A stretch of DNA of 64,000 nucleotides from Candidatus Thiodiazotropha sp. (ex Monitilora ramsayi) (lineage in GTDB: Bacteria; Pseudomonadota; Gammaproteobacteria; Chromatiales; Chromatiaceae): positions 558,001 to 622,000 of the forward strand of contig JAHXIO010000011.1 in the NCBI GenBank assembly GCA_025655595.1, read 5' to 3'. The notes under the pieces were generated by a model. That model made no database searches. It saw only the letters and a list, made by a program, of their open reading frames with translations, and was not told where the DNA came from. Below, piece after piece: positions 35,036 through 43,809 of this stretch (its first letter is position 1; the number at the start of each line of letters is the position of its first letter). Position numbers and translations under genes: made by a program.

Positions 35036-35707
35036 ATGAACTGGAAGCAGGCCTATCGCTCGTTTTATTATCAAGGCGCACCGGAACCGCCCGATCCGGA
35101 TCTGCTTGTGGGCGAAACCGCCCTTCTGACTATCGATATTCAGAATACCTATCTGAAAACTGCGGATGATCCAGAGGAACGGGCCCGCTGGGCACCATTC
35201 CAGCAACGTATGCGGGAAACTGTGATACCCACCACGAGAGACCTGCAGGCGCGTTTCCGCGCAAAGGGCATGGATGTGCTCCACGCCCGGATTGCCTGTC
35301 AGCTCGAGGATGGCCGGGATCGTTCGCTCAGCCAGAAAAAGCCGGGATGGAACTATCTGCTTCTGCCAAAAGATCAGGAGGATTCACAGATCGTGCCTGA
35401 GCTGACACCCAAGCCGGGTGAGATCGTGGTCACCAAAACCACAGACAGCGCTCTGACCGGGACCAATCTCAGACTCACCCTGCAGAATATGGGTATCAGG
35501 AATGTCATCATGTGCGGTATCTTCACCGATCAGTGTGTCTCATCCACCGTGCGGAGCCTTGCCGACGAGAGTTTTAATGTCATCGTGGTGGAGGATTGCT
35601 GTGCCGCGGGTACCGAGGAGCTGCATCTGCGAGAGTTGGAAATCATCAATATGATCTACTGCCATGTACTCTCCAGCAGGGAGCTGATTCAGATCATGGC
35701 ACTTTAA
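35036..35707 (+). CDS. Isochorismatase-family cysteine hydrolase
   Basis: A 223-aa cytoplasmic enzyme with the full Asp-Lys-Cys triad: Asp34 (L-T-I-D-I-Q-N), Lys134 (V-V-T-K-T-T-D-S) and Cys167 (F-T-D-Q-C-V-S-S-T). These enzymes hydrolyse amides or N-carbamoyl compounds or the vinyl ether of isochorismate. No siderophore or ureide genes are nearby, so the substrate is not assigned. It is likely co-transcribed with the esterase gene upstream. Confidence 0.9.
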   Translation: MNWKQAYRSFYYQGAPEPPDPDLLVGETALLTIDIQNTYLKTADDPEERARWAPFQQRMRETVIPTTRDLQARFRAKGMDVLHARIACQLEDGRDRSLSQKKPGWNYLLLPKDQEDSQIVPELTPKPGEIVVTKTTDSALTGTNLRLTLQNMGIRNVIMCGIFTDQCVSSTVRSLADESFNVIVVEDCCAAGTEELHLRELEIINMIYCHVLSSRELIQIMAL

Positions 35708-35869
35708 ACTCGACTCGCCACGATCAAGGGGGTCGAAGATCCTTTCATATGGCCATCACGACATTGACACTTCACAGTAATCCAGAGGCCGAATAGACTT
35801 TCCGTAAAAGACAAACCGACATCATTATCATCTCTTCAGAATCTTATAAAAAAATACACGGAGGTTACT

Positions 35870-37060
35870 GTGCCGAAAAATATCGTGATCTGTTGCGACG
35901 GTACCGGAAATGAGATCGAAGCCGACTCTTCCAACGTCTTAAAACTCTATCGTTTGCTGGATAAAAATCCACAGCAGCTTGTATTCTACGATCCGGGCAT
36001 CGGTACAATCGGCACTCAGAATGCCTGGTTCCGCCACACCCAGAAGATCAGACAGCTTTTCAGTCTCGCCACAGGTGCCGGGCTGGATAAGAATGTGCTC
36101 GATGCCTATCAATTTCTCGTACAGCACTATCGCGCAAACGATAAAATCTATCTCTTCGGCTTCAGCCGCGGCGCCTATACTGTCCGAGTGCTGGCCGGCC
36201 TGATACATCTCATGGGCCTGCTAAAGCCTCACCAGATCAATCTGTGCAGCTACGCCTATAAGGCATACAAGCAATCAAGCCGATACAACGACTTCAAAAT
36301 AGGCTGGGGATTCCGTCAGGTGACTCGTGCGCAAAATGTGCCGATCAAATACCTGGGCGTCTGGGACACCGTCAGCTCAGTGCTGATTCCGCGTCCGGAC
36401 CTGCTGGTCGGAATACGGCAACAGACACTACCTTACACGAAGACAAATCCCAGTATTGAGGTCGTGCGCCATGCATTAGCCTTAGACGAAAGGAGAAGAA
36501 TGTTCCGCGCCAACCACTGGTCGGAGCCCCAGGCATACAAGCCAAACCCTTTCGACGATACCCAACACGATGAACAGGATATCAAGCAGGTCTGGTTTGC
36601 CGGCAGCCATGCAGACATCGGTGGAGGTTACCCGGAGGGAAGAAGCGCCCCTGCCAAGTCTTCACTGAAATGGATGCTTCGGGAAGCTGAACCCCATGGA
36701 TTGCGTTTCAACCAGGCACTCTTCAACCACATAGTGCTCGGTATGCCGAGAAAAGGCAGCAAACGCAGCTACAGCGCACCCGACAGCACCGCAAGCCTGA
36801 ATGATTCCATGAACTGGGCCTGGCGACTTCTGGAGTATCTGCCAAAACAGGCAAGGTATCGGGATTGGCCCGACAGAAAGACACTGATGAAGCTCTACCT
36901 GCCGAGATGTGAGCCCCGCAAAGTCCCCCTAAATGCTCTCATCCACCACTCCGTACTTGAGAGAGTGGAGAGAGATATCAGCTATCGTCCGGTCAATCTT
37001 TCGACCGAGTATCAGATTGTTTATGACCCGGATGAGACACCGTCCATTGAAAAACCATAG
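35870..37060 (+). CDS. DUF2235 alpha/beta-hydrolase-like protein
   Basis: A 396-aa protein of the DUF2235 family. The opening is I-V-I-C-C-D-G-T-G-N-E. The nucleophile elbow G-F-S-R-G-A-Y at 97-103 has Ser99, and F-A-G-S-H-A-D-I-G-G-G-Y near 245 holds the Asp/His region. Tle1-type phospholipase effectors of type VI secretion share this fold, but no VgrG, PAAR or immunity gene is adjacent and no signal is present, so a cytoplasmic lipase/esterase role is as likely. A GGAGG ribosome site lies before the start. Confidence 0.85.
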   Translation: MPKNIVICCDGTGNEIEADSSNVLKLYRLLDKNPQQLVFYDPGIGTIGTQNAWFRHTQKIRQLFSLATGAGLDKNVLDAYQFLVQHYRANDKIYLFGFSRGAYTVRVLAGLIHLMGLLKPHQINLCSYAYKAYKQSSRYNDFKIGWGFRQVTRAQNVPIKYLGVWDTVSSVLIPRPDLLVGIRQQTLPYTKTNPSIEVVRHALALDERRRMFRANHWSEPQAYKPNPFDDTQHDEQDIKQVWFAGSHADIGGGYPEGRSAPAKSSLKWMLREAEPHGLRFNQALFNHIVLGMPRKGSKRSYSAPDSTASLNDSMNWAWRLLEYLPKQARYRDWPDRKTLMKLYLPRCEPRKVPLNALIHHSVLERVERDISYRPVNLSTEYQIVYDPDETPSIEKP

Positions 37061-37083
37061 GCAGAATATCATATCTAGGATTT

Positions 37084-37311
37084 TCACCTCGACCGTGTAA
37101 ACCTGGCAGATCCATCCCGGTTCTTGATGCGCCCATCAACTACCGAGCTGATGCCATCGGTTTTTTTGACAATGAATCCAAAAGTGTCATCCGGGCGTAT
37201 TGGTAGTGAGATGCGTCCAGACTGGCAGGTAGGTTCGTGCCCATCCGGCGGATTGAGATCATCACATCGTTTTCTGCCTGCAACCGAATAAAACGAATGA
37301 AAGTTAGACAC
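37084..37311 (-). CDS. Possible small protein with strong ribosome site
   Basis: A 75-aa frame that starts with GTG at 37311, preceded at four bases by a perfect AGGAGG. The product has two cysteines (C-D-D-L and T-C-Q-S-G) and no signal or known domain. The spacing is short and there is no homologue that I can name, so this may be a real small gene, a remnant, or chance. It fills most of the gap between the DUF2235 and thioredoxin-like genes. Confidence 0.35.
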   Translation of the reverse strand: MSNFHSFYSVAGRKRCDDLNPPDGHEPTCQSGRISLPIRPDDTFGFIVKKTDGISSVVDGRIKNRDGSARFTRSR

Positions 37312-37350
37312 TTAACCTCCTAAATGACAACTCTATAAATGAGAGAAGCC

Positions 37351-37947
37351 ATGAAAATATCCGACCTTTCCCGAAGAGTTTTCTTGCACAAGTCCTCTTT
37401 AGCAACAATATCTTTTCTCCCGCTTACCGGTTTAACTCCCACTCTGTTTGCCGCAAGTAGTGACAAATACGGGATCAAAGGGAAGCAGGCGCCGCCACTA
37501 CAGGTAGACTATTGGATAGATGCGAATGGTCAGCCTACAGTGTTCAATCAGCAACAGCTTGAAGGCAAATGGGTTTACCTCAAATGTTTTCAGAACTGGT
37601 GTCCCGGTTGTCATAAGCATGGCTTCCCCGCACTGAAGAAGGTCGCGGATGCCTTCCATGACGACGATAGGGTCGAAGTACTCGCCATCCAAACCGTATT
37701 CGAGGGATTTAGCAGCAACACCAAAGAGAGTGTTCGCGAACTGCAGCTACGTTATGAGCTGCCGATCATGATGGGACATGATCCGGGTGACCCCAAGGTC
37801 GATCCCCATCCCCGTACTATGCGGGACTATCGGACCGGTGGAACACCATGGGCCATTATCATCGATCCGTCCGGTAAAGTGGTTTTCAACGGCTTCCATA
37901 TCGATCCTGATAAATTTATCCCCCACCTGCAAAAGCTGCTGGCGTGA
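37351..37947 (+). CDS. Tat-exported thioredoxin-like protein
   Basis: A 198-aa protein. The N-terminus S-R-R-V-F-L-H-K is a near-perfect twin-arginine motif followed by a hydrophobic stretch (residues 15-34). The thioredoxin fold has the active site W-C-P-G-C at 83-87 and the cis-Pro loop G-G-T-P-W-A-I-I-I-D. Tat export of a TlpA-like protein is uncommon, because most go through Sec. It probably acts in periplasmic thiol redox. The ATG at 37351 has GAGAGAAG upstream. Confidence 0.9.
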   Translation: MKISDLSRRVFLHKSSLATISFLPLTGLTPTLFAASSDKYGIKGKQAPPLQVDYWIDANGQPTVFNQQQLEGKWVYLKCFQNWCPGCHKHGFPALKKVADAFHDDDRVEVLAIQTVFEGFSSNTKESVRELQLRYELPIMMGHDPGDPKVDPHPRTMRDYRTGGTPWAIIIDPSGKVVFNGFHIDPDKFIPHLQKLLA

Positions 37948-38113
37948 GACCTCTTCGAATCAGAGGCATGAAACGGCAGGATAGAAAACAGCCGGTTATC
38001 AATTTGTGATATTTGCGTGACCGCTGCCGGACCTTTCTCCGATTAAATTGATACTGAGCCAGCTATGGTGCCGGCTCTGTGTAATGCACTGATAAAATTC
38101 GGGAGAATCGGAG

Positions 38114-38365
38114 ATGAAATCAACCGTTTCAAAGCTGACGAGAACAGCACTGCTTTCAGCCTTCTGTCTCATGTGGGGCATGGCCAACGCTGATAGCCAC
38201 TCCATGATGGGTGACCATAAAATGATGGATAAATCGGACAAAACCATGGAGATGAAGAAGTCTGACGCCATGATGAAGGAGGAGAAGATGAAAATGGAAA
38301 TGGGGGACAAGATGGATCAGATGAAAATGGAGAAAGAAGAGAGCATGATGAAAAAGGGGATGTAG
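38114..38365 (+). CDS. Met/Lys-rich exported peptide (MxKDx-repeat type)
   Basis: An 83-aa protein with a signal peptide (residues 1-26, A-N-A-D cleavage). The mature part of about 57 residues is built almost only from Met, Lys, Asp, Glu and Ser, with many M-x-K and M-K-x-E units and two His. This fits the small MxKDx-repeat proteins. The Met-rich, His-containing segment could bind copper or silver, but this is inference. GGGAGAATCGGAG before the ATG is a strong ribosome site. Confidence 0.8.
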   Translation: MKSTVSKLTRTALLSAFCLMWGMANADSHSMMGDHKMMDKSDKTMEMKKSDAMMKEEKMKMEMGDKMDQMKMEKEESMMKKGM

Positions 38366-38580
38366 TTCCCGACCATCTTGCACTTCAGTTTATCCCATGA
38401 CGTTGATAAGGACACTGTGCCGATCATCTGTGTGAACGAGGATAAGCTCTCCTTGTTTGTCGAAATACAGAGGCAACCATCAGGTTGCCTCATGCCGTTT
38501 GCAATCGATTGAAGGTCAGCACCCTTCGAAGCCGACTATAATCAGGTAACATCATCGCTCTCCAACAAGCGAGGTCTCCG

Positions 38581-38862
38581 ATGAAAGCTATCTGGCAAGG
38601 CCAGGTCATCGCTGAAAGTGATCAGACTATCGTCGTTGAGGGTAACCACTACTTCCCCCCCTCTGCCGTTGACAGAACACTCTTAGTTGATAGTGAAACC
38701 ACCTCGGTCTGTCCTTGGAAGGGGACGGCAAACTATTACACGCTTCATGTGGGAGGTGAGGTGAATCGGGATGCGGCCTGGTACTACCCGACACCGAAGA
38801 AAGCCGCTGCTGAAATCGAGGGGTATATCGCCTTCTGGCGTGGCGTCGAAGTTGTTGAATAG
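38581..38862 (+). CDS. DUF427 domain protein
   Basis: A 93-aa single-domain DUF427 protein. It has the family core V-V-E-G-N-H-Y-F-P-P near residue 19 and S-V-C-P-W-K-G-T-A-N-Y-Y near residue 43, then A-A-W-Y-Y-P-x-P. The function is unknown; the family is small, soluble and widely distributed. A GAGG ribosome site lies before the ATG. Confidence 0.92.
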   Translation: MKAIWQGQVIAESDQTIVVEGNHYFPPSAVDRTLLVDSETTSVCPWKGTANYYTLHVGGEVNRDAAWYYPTPKKAAAEIEGYIAFWRGVEVVE

Positions 38863-38892
38863 CTACCCTATCAATGAGATAGGTCAGGATTC

Positions 38893-38926
38893 TCCGGTCA
38901 GGCATCCAATAGAATACCTGACCGGA
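38893..38926. terminator. Perfect hairpin between convergent genes
   Basis: TCCGGTCAGG and CCTGACCGGA form a perfect 10-base stem with a 14-base loop, between the ends of the DUF427 and isochorismatase-like genes. There is no T run, so it may be a two-way terminator or a stabilising hairpin. Confidence 0.5.
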
Positions 38927-38975
38927 TATTGGCTTACGTAGCTGACAAAATGGTTTTATGTCGCTGAAGGACTCG

Positions 38976-39725
38976 TTACTGCCTAACCGCTTTGATGGCT
39001 TTCACCGTGGTCTGGGTATCCCAGACCGCATTGGCCATATAACGGAAATTGATCATTGCCGCTTCATAGCCGTCGCCCTCTTCCAATTGAGCGGCGGCTG
39101 TCGCATCTGAGACCACAGCAACCTCAAATCCCTGTTCCAGCAGCTCACGTAGATGGGACTCTGTGCACAGGTTGGCCGACATACCCGCCAACAACACTTT
39201 GTCGATGCCTCGTTTACGCAGCTGCAGCACCAGATCATTCGTCTCAGGACCGTACATCTTGTGCGGTGATGTCACTATCGTCGCCCCATCCTCGATATAG
39301 GGTTTGTATCGCTCCAACCAATCCGCACCGGACCCCTCAAATGATTTGGTATCCAGCGGGTGTTCCCGGTCGAACATGCCGATTTTGTGCATCAATTTCT
39401 CTAATGCACCCTCAAAACGCCAACCGTGATCGTGTGGATAGTAGTAGTGAGGTGAGATAAAAAGCGGAAGATCACTCCGCTTGGCCGCTTTCATCAGCAT
39501 CTCAATGTTTTTCACCGTATTGTTACTGGTGACGCTCTTCCCCACGACACCCCAGGTGACCCCCTCAGGACTGAGAAAGTCATTCTGAGGATCGGTTATG
39601 ACCACCGCGGTGCGTTGTGGATCGATCTTGAAACCCGGTACCGGCAGCGCTGCTACAGACAGACTGGAAAATGCCGCATTCAGGCCAAGCACAATGATCA
39701 ATCCCAGTAGTGTGTTTCGTCTCAT
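38976..39725 (-). CDS. Exported isochorismatase-family hydrolase
   Basis: A 249-aa protein with a Sec signal (M-R-R-N-T-L-L-G-L-I-I-V, cleaved near S-V-A-A) and an isochorismatase-like fold. Catalytic residues appear as Asp in V-I-T-D-P-Q-N-D-F, Lys in T-S-P-H-K-M-Y and Cys in M-S-A-N-L-C-T-E-S. Export is unusual for the family. AGGAG lies six bases before the ATG at 39725; a 107-codon extension upstream is spurious. The glutaredoxin gene ends 16 bases upstream, so the two form an operon. Confidence 0.88.
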   Translation of the reverse strand: MRRNTLLGLIIVLGLNAAFSSLSVAALPVPGFKIDPQRTAVVITDPQNDFLSPEGVTWGVVGKSVTSNNTVKNIEMLMKAAKRSDLPLFISPHYYYPHDHGWRFEGALEKLMHKIGMFDREHPLDTKSFEGSGADWLERYKPYIEDGATIVTSPHKMYGPETNDLVLQLRKRGIDKVLLAGMSANLCTESHLRELLEQGFEVAVVSDATAAAQLEEGDGYEAAMINFRYMANAVWDTQTTVKAIKAVRQ

Positions 39726-39741
39726 ATTCATCTCCTGATAT

Positions 39742-40011
39742 TCATTGCAACGATGGTCCAGCTTCAAGCAGAGCAGATAACTGTCCTTCACTATCCAGCC
39801 GGCTGAGGTCATCGAATCCACCAATGGCCTTGTCATTAATAACGATTTGGGGAAGAGTCCGCCCTCCGGTACGACCCACCATTTCGATAAGCGCGTCCTG
39901 GTCAACGGCGACGTTGTACTCCTGGAAGACAATCTCTCTCGCCTCCAATAACGCCTTGGCGTGGTGACAGTAGGGGCATTGGGGTTGGGTATAGATCTCG
40001 ACTTTTCGCAT
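39742..40011 (-). CDS. grxC: Glutaredoxin, GrxC type
   Basis: An 89-aa dithiol glutaredoxin with the active site C-P-Y-C at 12-15, the cis-Pro T-L-P-Q-I-V-I and the glutathione-binding G-G-F-D-D-L. It reduces disulfides with glutathione. The ATG at 40011 has GAGAACG upstream and fits the normal family start. It is divergent from the AraC-type regulator and co-transcribed with the exported isochorismatase-like gene. GshA at the right end of the window makes its cofactor. Confidence 0.93.
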   Translation of the reverse strand: MRKVEIYTQPQCPYCHHAKALLEAREIVFQEYNVAVDQDALIEMVGRTGGRTLPQIVINDKAIGGFDDLSRLDSEGQLSALLEAGPSLQ

Positions 40012-40129
40012 GACGTTCTCCGTTGTGCGTTGAACTTGGATGTCATTATTGCCGAGAGAAATTAGACGAACTATGACTGTATATCCTTTTTTTATGTTCA
40101 TTCATCCATTATTGATCTATATTCTATAA

Positions 40130-41041
40130 ATGGATGTCCTGAGCGAAATACTCCGCACACTGCATCTCAAAGCGAGCGTATTTCTGCATGCCTGCTTTCG
40201 TGGCGACTGGGCGGTGGATACTTCGGGTGAGCGACGCGCCACATTTCATATGGTGGCGAGGGGCGGCTGCTGGCTACACATGCCTGACGAGGCGGAACCG
40301 GTCGCATTGTCTGGCGGAGACCTGATCGTCTTCCCCCATGACGCGCAACATACGATCTCCAACAGTCTGCAAGTGCCTGATGAGAAGTTTCCCCTGAATC
40401 AGGTGCCCGACCAGAATCAAACCGGACCGGGCGTCACATTGATCTGCGGCTATTTCGATTTCGATCGCCACAACTGGAACCCCCTCATCGAGTCCCTGCC
40501 CGAGTACATGATCGTACGCGAGGAGGGCAGCAGCAGCGTGCCCTTGTCCGATACACTAGGTCACTTTTTGGTCTACGAGGTAGAAGCGGCCCAGATGGGT
40601 AGCGATCTGGTAATCGATAAGCTATCGGAGATACTTTTCATTCATGTCATCAGAAATCATCTGGCAAAAAACCAAGATCAAGGCTTCATTGCAGCCCTTG
40701 CAGATACCAGGCTCGGTAAGGCGTTGAGCAAAATGCATGAAAATCCTGCCGGCAACTGGACTGTGGAAAAGCTGGCAACAATTGCAGGCATGTCGCGATC
40801 CGCTTTCTCTGCACAATTCAGCCAAAGCGTAACTATCTCGCCCATGCAGTACCTCACCCGCTGGCGAATGACCCTTGCGAATGAACGTTTCCGCACAACA
40901 GGCGATTCCGTCTCCCAGGTTGCCGCCCAATCCGGATACGAATCAGAGGCGGCATTCGCCAAGGTCTTCAAGAGGCATTTCGGCTACGGGCCCGGCGAGG
41001 CGAGAAGGAAGAAGAAAATCGTTGATCCGACCGTTATTTAG
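40130..41041 (+). CDS. AraC-family regulator with cupin sensor domain
   Basis: A 303-aa transcription regulator. The N-terminal cupin (about residues 1-180, with G-D-L-I-V-F-P-H-D) is the sensor. The C-terminal double helix-turn-helix has [17 protein letters not shown] and [14 protein letters not shown]. It is divergent from the glutaredoxin/isochorismatase operon across 118 bases, the common arrangement for a local regulator, so it probably controls that operon. The ligand is unknown. Confidence 0.92.
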   Translation: MDVLSEILRTLHLKASVFLHACFRGDWAVDTSGERRATFHMVARGGCWLHMPDEAEPVALSGGDLIVFPHDAQHTISNSLQVPDEKFPLNQVPDQNQTGPGVTLICGYFDFDRHNWNPLIESLPEYMIVREEGSSSVPLSDTLGHFLVYEVEAAQMGSDLVIDKLSEILFIHVIRNHLAKNQDQGFIAALADTRLGKALSKMHENPAGNWTVEKLATIAGMSRSAFSAQFSQSVTISPMQYLTRWRMTLANERFRTTGDSVSQVAAQSGYESEAAFAKVFKRHFGYGPGEARRKKKIVDPTVI

Positions 41042-41427
41042 CCCTCGATCGCCCGGCTTACCCGCTCCAACCGCTGTTTAACCTCTTGTGCCAAGTCAGC
41101 AATACCGGGTTGGTCGACCAGTTGCAGTACTGCTTCCGGATCCATAAAGGCGACCGTAATGCTCCCGTCCTGCTCCTCCCTCACGACGACATTACAAGGT
41201 AACAGCAGGCCGATATCAGGCTCCGCATCGATAGCCTGATTGGCCAATGGCGGATTACAGGCACCAAGGATCTTATAAGGGCGCTTTTCCACACCGAGCT
41301 TCGCCTTCAATGTTGCTTGCACATCGATCTCGGTCAGCACGCCAAAACCCTCGGCCTTCAAGGCCTCCACCACTCGCGCCTCAATAGCGCCAACTTCACC
41401 CTGCAGACGAACTGAAAAACCGTACAT
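41038..41427 (-). CDS. DUF302 domain protein
   Basis: A 129-aa protein with the DUF302 core: [13 protein letters not shown] near residue 28, [10 protein letters not shown] near 51 and L-L-L-P-C-N-V-V-V near 74. The two conserved cysteines are present. The family is often found near sulfur- and metal-related genes but has no proven activity. Its end overlaps the convergent AraC gene by four bases. Confidence 0.93.
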   Translation of the reverse strand: MYGFSVRLQGEVGAIEARVVEALKAEGFGVLTEIDVQATLKAKLGVEKRPYKILGACNPPLANQAIDAEPDIGLLLPCNVVVREEQDGSITVAFMDPEAVLQLVDQPGIADLAQEVKQRLERVSRAIEG

Positions 41428-41582
41428 AGTCTAACCCTCTGGCTGGATACTGAAAAAAACCATGATTATTTGAGCTGTTTTGTCTATAAATAGCTGCATG
41501 GCATACTTGCTGACATTGATCAGCGGCGACAGGCGGCCATGAATAGACACCATTACCACACACCAGGAATATCTGTGCAGTC

Positions 41583-41900
41583 ATGAATAGCGATCTTCGA
41601 CGATACCTCTCTCTGCTCCCATGGACAGGATTGATGATACTTCTTTTCTGTGAACCGGCATTGGCCAATAAGTTTGAAACCATCGGTGGCGGCGTACAGG
41701 GTTCGACCAAGGTCAAAGTGGAATACCTTCAAGTTATCGCTTATGTGGCCGGCGGTATATTTCTGGTTGCCGGCGTGTTGGCCATTCTGCTGCACAACAA
41801 AAACGCACAGACACTTAACTACACCATGTGGAAGTCTTCTGCCACACTCTTTTTCCTTCTCAGTATCGCCTCAATTACCGCAGCGTTTTTCATGAAATAG
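41583..41900 (+). CDS. Small membrane protein, unknown
   Basis: A 105-aa protein with a cleavable-looking signal (to about residue 28, A-L-A-N) and two further membrane helices (V-I-A-Y-V-A-G-G-I-F-L-V and S-S-A-T-L-F-F-L-L-S-I-A). Between the signal and the helices lies a short soluble segment (F-E-T-I-G-G-G-V). The ribosome site is weak. No family is recognised, and its neighbours give no clear role. Confidence 0.65.
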   Translation: MNSDLRRYLSLLPWTGLMILLFCEPALANKFETIGGGVQGSTKVKVEYLQVIAYVAGGIFLVAGVLAILLHNKNAQTLNYTMWKSSATLFFLLSIASITAAFFMK

Positions 41901-41910
41901 TCAGTCGCCT

Positions 41911-42597
41911 TTATGCCGAAGCGGGAGGCAGCACATAAAAAAAGACAGAGAAGAAGTGCAGTACACTGCCCCCCAACACAAAAAGATGCCAGACCGCATG
42001 GTGATAGGCCAACCGTTTCCAGACATAGAAGATCACACCCAGGGTGTAGCAGAGCCCGCCGGCTAAAAGCAGGATAATTCCGCCGGTCGCCACCGAATCA
42101 AGCAGCGGTTTGATTGCGATCAACACCAGCCAGCCCAATCCCAGATAGAGCGTAATGGACAACCATTTGATGCGCTTCTTGATCGCAAGCTCCAACACCA
42201 TGCCGAGGAGTGCCAGTCCCCATACAAGACCGAATAGTGTCCAGCCCCAACCGCCTCTCAGATTGACCAGGGTAAAGGGTGTGTAGGTGCCGGCGATCAA
42301 GAGAAAGATAGCCGCATGATCCAGACGCCTGAGCACCTGCTTCCCCCTGGACTGCGGGATGCCGTGATAGAGGGTTGAGGCGGTATAGAGCAGAATCAGT
42401 GTAACACCGTAGATACTGCTACTGGTGATGTGCCAGGCATCCCCATAGAGGGAGGCAAATACCACCAGAACGATGAGCCCGGCAATGCTGAGCAGAATAC
42501 CGATACCATGCGAGACGGTATGGGCGATCTCCTCCCCCAGGGTATAGTGTTTTTTCATCAAATCAGTGCGCATGGGTAATTCCGAAAATTGGCTCAC
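41911..42597 (-). CDS. trhA: TrhA/hemolysin III family membrane protein
   Basis: A 228-aa protein with seven membrane helices. H-T-V-S-H-G-I-G near residue 26 and R-R-L-D-H-A-A-I-F near 90 carry the conserved histidines of the PAQR/hemolysin III superfamily, and A-Y-H-H-A-V-W-H-L-F near 197 is a further signature. Bacterial TrhA affects membrane energetics and fatty-acid composition. The GTG at 42597 overlaps the stop of the haem-binding gene as GTGA; an ATG at 42573 is an alternative start. Confidence 0.92.
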   Translation of the reverse strand: MSQFSELPMRTDLMKKHYTLGEEIAHTVSHGIGILLSIAGLIVLVVFASLYGDAWHITSSSIYGVTLILLYTASTLYHGIPQSRGKQVLRRLDHAAIFLLIAGTYTPFTLVNLRGGWGWTLFGLVWGLALLGMVLELAIKKRIKWLSITLYLGLGWLVLIAIKPLLDSVATGGIILLLAGGLCYTLGVIFYVWKRLAYHHAVWHLFVLGGSVLHFFSVFFYVLPPASA

Positions 42598-43076
42598 TCT
42601 GCAAACTCCAGACGCTCTTGAAATTGATCCAGTGCTTTTCTGGCACAGGCTTCGTCCCGCTCTCCACCCGGTGCGCCGCTGACCCCGATGGCGCCCAATT
42701 GATAACCGCCAGCAGTAATTGGCAGGCCACCCTGTAAAACCAGCACGCCATCAACATGGTTCATCTCCTGTTGAATATCCCGCCGATTATCCCGAAACTG
42801 CCCTGAAGAGACGGCCGACAGGATCACCGCATTTGCCTTCTCCCGTGCAATCTGGATTGTAAAACGGCTGGCATATACGTCGCGCATCAGTGCTATCTCA
42901 GCACCATCACCAGACACCACCACGGCGGTAACCTGGTAACCGTCAGCACGACAGGCCGCTACCGCTGACTTGACCATTTCCAGCGCAAGATCGGGGCTCA
43001 ACCGTTTCACCGTTACGAGATCCCCTGCCATGGCGGTCAACGAGAAAAGAAGCAGACCGAAGACCAGGAAATCCAT
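42594..43076 (-). CDS. Exported GlcG/HbpS-family haem-binding protein
   Basis: A 160-aa protein with a short signal (M-D-F-L-V-F-G-L-L-L, cleaved near A-M-A-G) and a GlcG/HbpS (Haem_degrading) domain: V-A-V-V-V-S-G-D-G-A-E-I near residue 50 and G-G-L-P-I-T-A-G-G-Y-Q-L-G-A-I-G-V-S-G-A near 118. Members bind haem or small acids. It is coupled to the TrhA-like gene by a four-base overlap. An open upstream extension of 73 codons lacks any coding character. Confidence 0.87.
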   Translation of the reverse strand: MDFLVFGLLLFSLTAMAGDLVTVKRLSPDLALEMVKSAVAACRADGYQVTAVVVSGDGAEIALMRDVYASRFTIQIAREKANAVILSAVSSGQFRDNRRDIQQEMNHVDGVLVLQGGLPITAGGYQLGAIGVSGAPGGERDEACARKALDQFQERLEFAE

Positions 43077-43258
43077 CTGGACGATAGCCAACCGTTTTAT
43101 CCTATTTATCAAGTGATAACATCTCTCGTTGCAGCGATCGTGAAAAAGCCGCCTGTCAAAAAAACATATTGCCCAAATCTTACGCCGCCGGTACGAATCG
43201 GGTCGTGTGCCCCTACAACCCTGGCCGGTTAGAAACCTGGGTGGAAAAATCGTTCGAT

Positions 43259-43666
43259 TCAATCCGGGAAGCTTCCGGCAAATTTCTCGATCCACTCCAA
43301 TGCGGCCTCTTCACCGTTCAGCTCGCGCCCCTCGCTCTCTTTCACTGTCTGCCTGTAGTGTTCGATATAGCAGAGCTGTTCCACCATGCGCACCGCATAT
43401 GCCGTCTCTTCTTCAGTAAACTTTACACCAACCTGGTAGGCATCGCCCTCCTGCCTGCACCAGACTACCACGCCGGTCGCATGAAATTGGGGCGGCGTGA
43501 TGGGGATGGCGAAATGGATCTCCAATCCGGGTTCGACCCACTGACTGGCGACGAAACAGAGCCCACCTTCACTGTAGTTGCTCAACAATTCCCGCCTGGT
43601 ATCCGCTCGACCACCCAACTGGTAGTCGATGGGAACTTCCGATGGGTGTCTGATGTAGAGACGCAT
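43259..43666 (-). CDS. PilZ domain protein (c-di-GMP receptor candidate)
   Basis: A 135-aa single PilZ domain. The N-terminal R-L-Y-I-R-H-P (R-x3-R) and the N-Y-S-E-G-G (D/N-x-S-x-x-G) motifs both needed for c-di-GMP binding are present. W-C-R-Q-E-G-D-A-Y-Q-V-G-V-K-F closes the barrel, and a helical tail follows. It may respond to the diguanylate cyclase/phosphodiesterase at 50 kb or to others in the genome. Confidence 0.92.
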   Translation of the reverse strand: MRLYIRHPSEVPIDYQLGGRADTRRELLSNYSEGGLCFVASQWVEPGLEIHFAIPITPPQFHATGVVVWCRQEGDAYQVGVKFTEEETAYAVRMVEQLCYIEHYRQTVKESEGRELNGEEAALEWIEKFAGSFPD

Positions 43667-43809
43667 ACAATCTGGTCCGTAGTCCGGAAAAACCCCCTAA
43701 GGTGTCTTAAACAAAGCAAAGACGCTGGTTTTTTGCAAGCACAAGACGCTCAAGTAAAGGTTGAATGGCCGACTGGATTCCGCATAAATGATCCCTCTCA
43801 TGTCATTCC

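Noticed and set aside
35870-37060. Calling the DUF2235 protein a type VI secretion lipase effector
   Set aside because: No VgrG, PAAR, adaptor or immunity gene nearby; the family includes non-effector members.
38976-40046. Long N-terminal extension of the exported isochorismatase-like protein overlapping the glutaredoxin gene
   Set aside because: The extension is antisense-like and out of frame with grxC, and the internal ATG at 39725 has AGGAG and a signal peptide directly after it.
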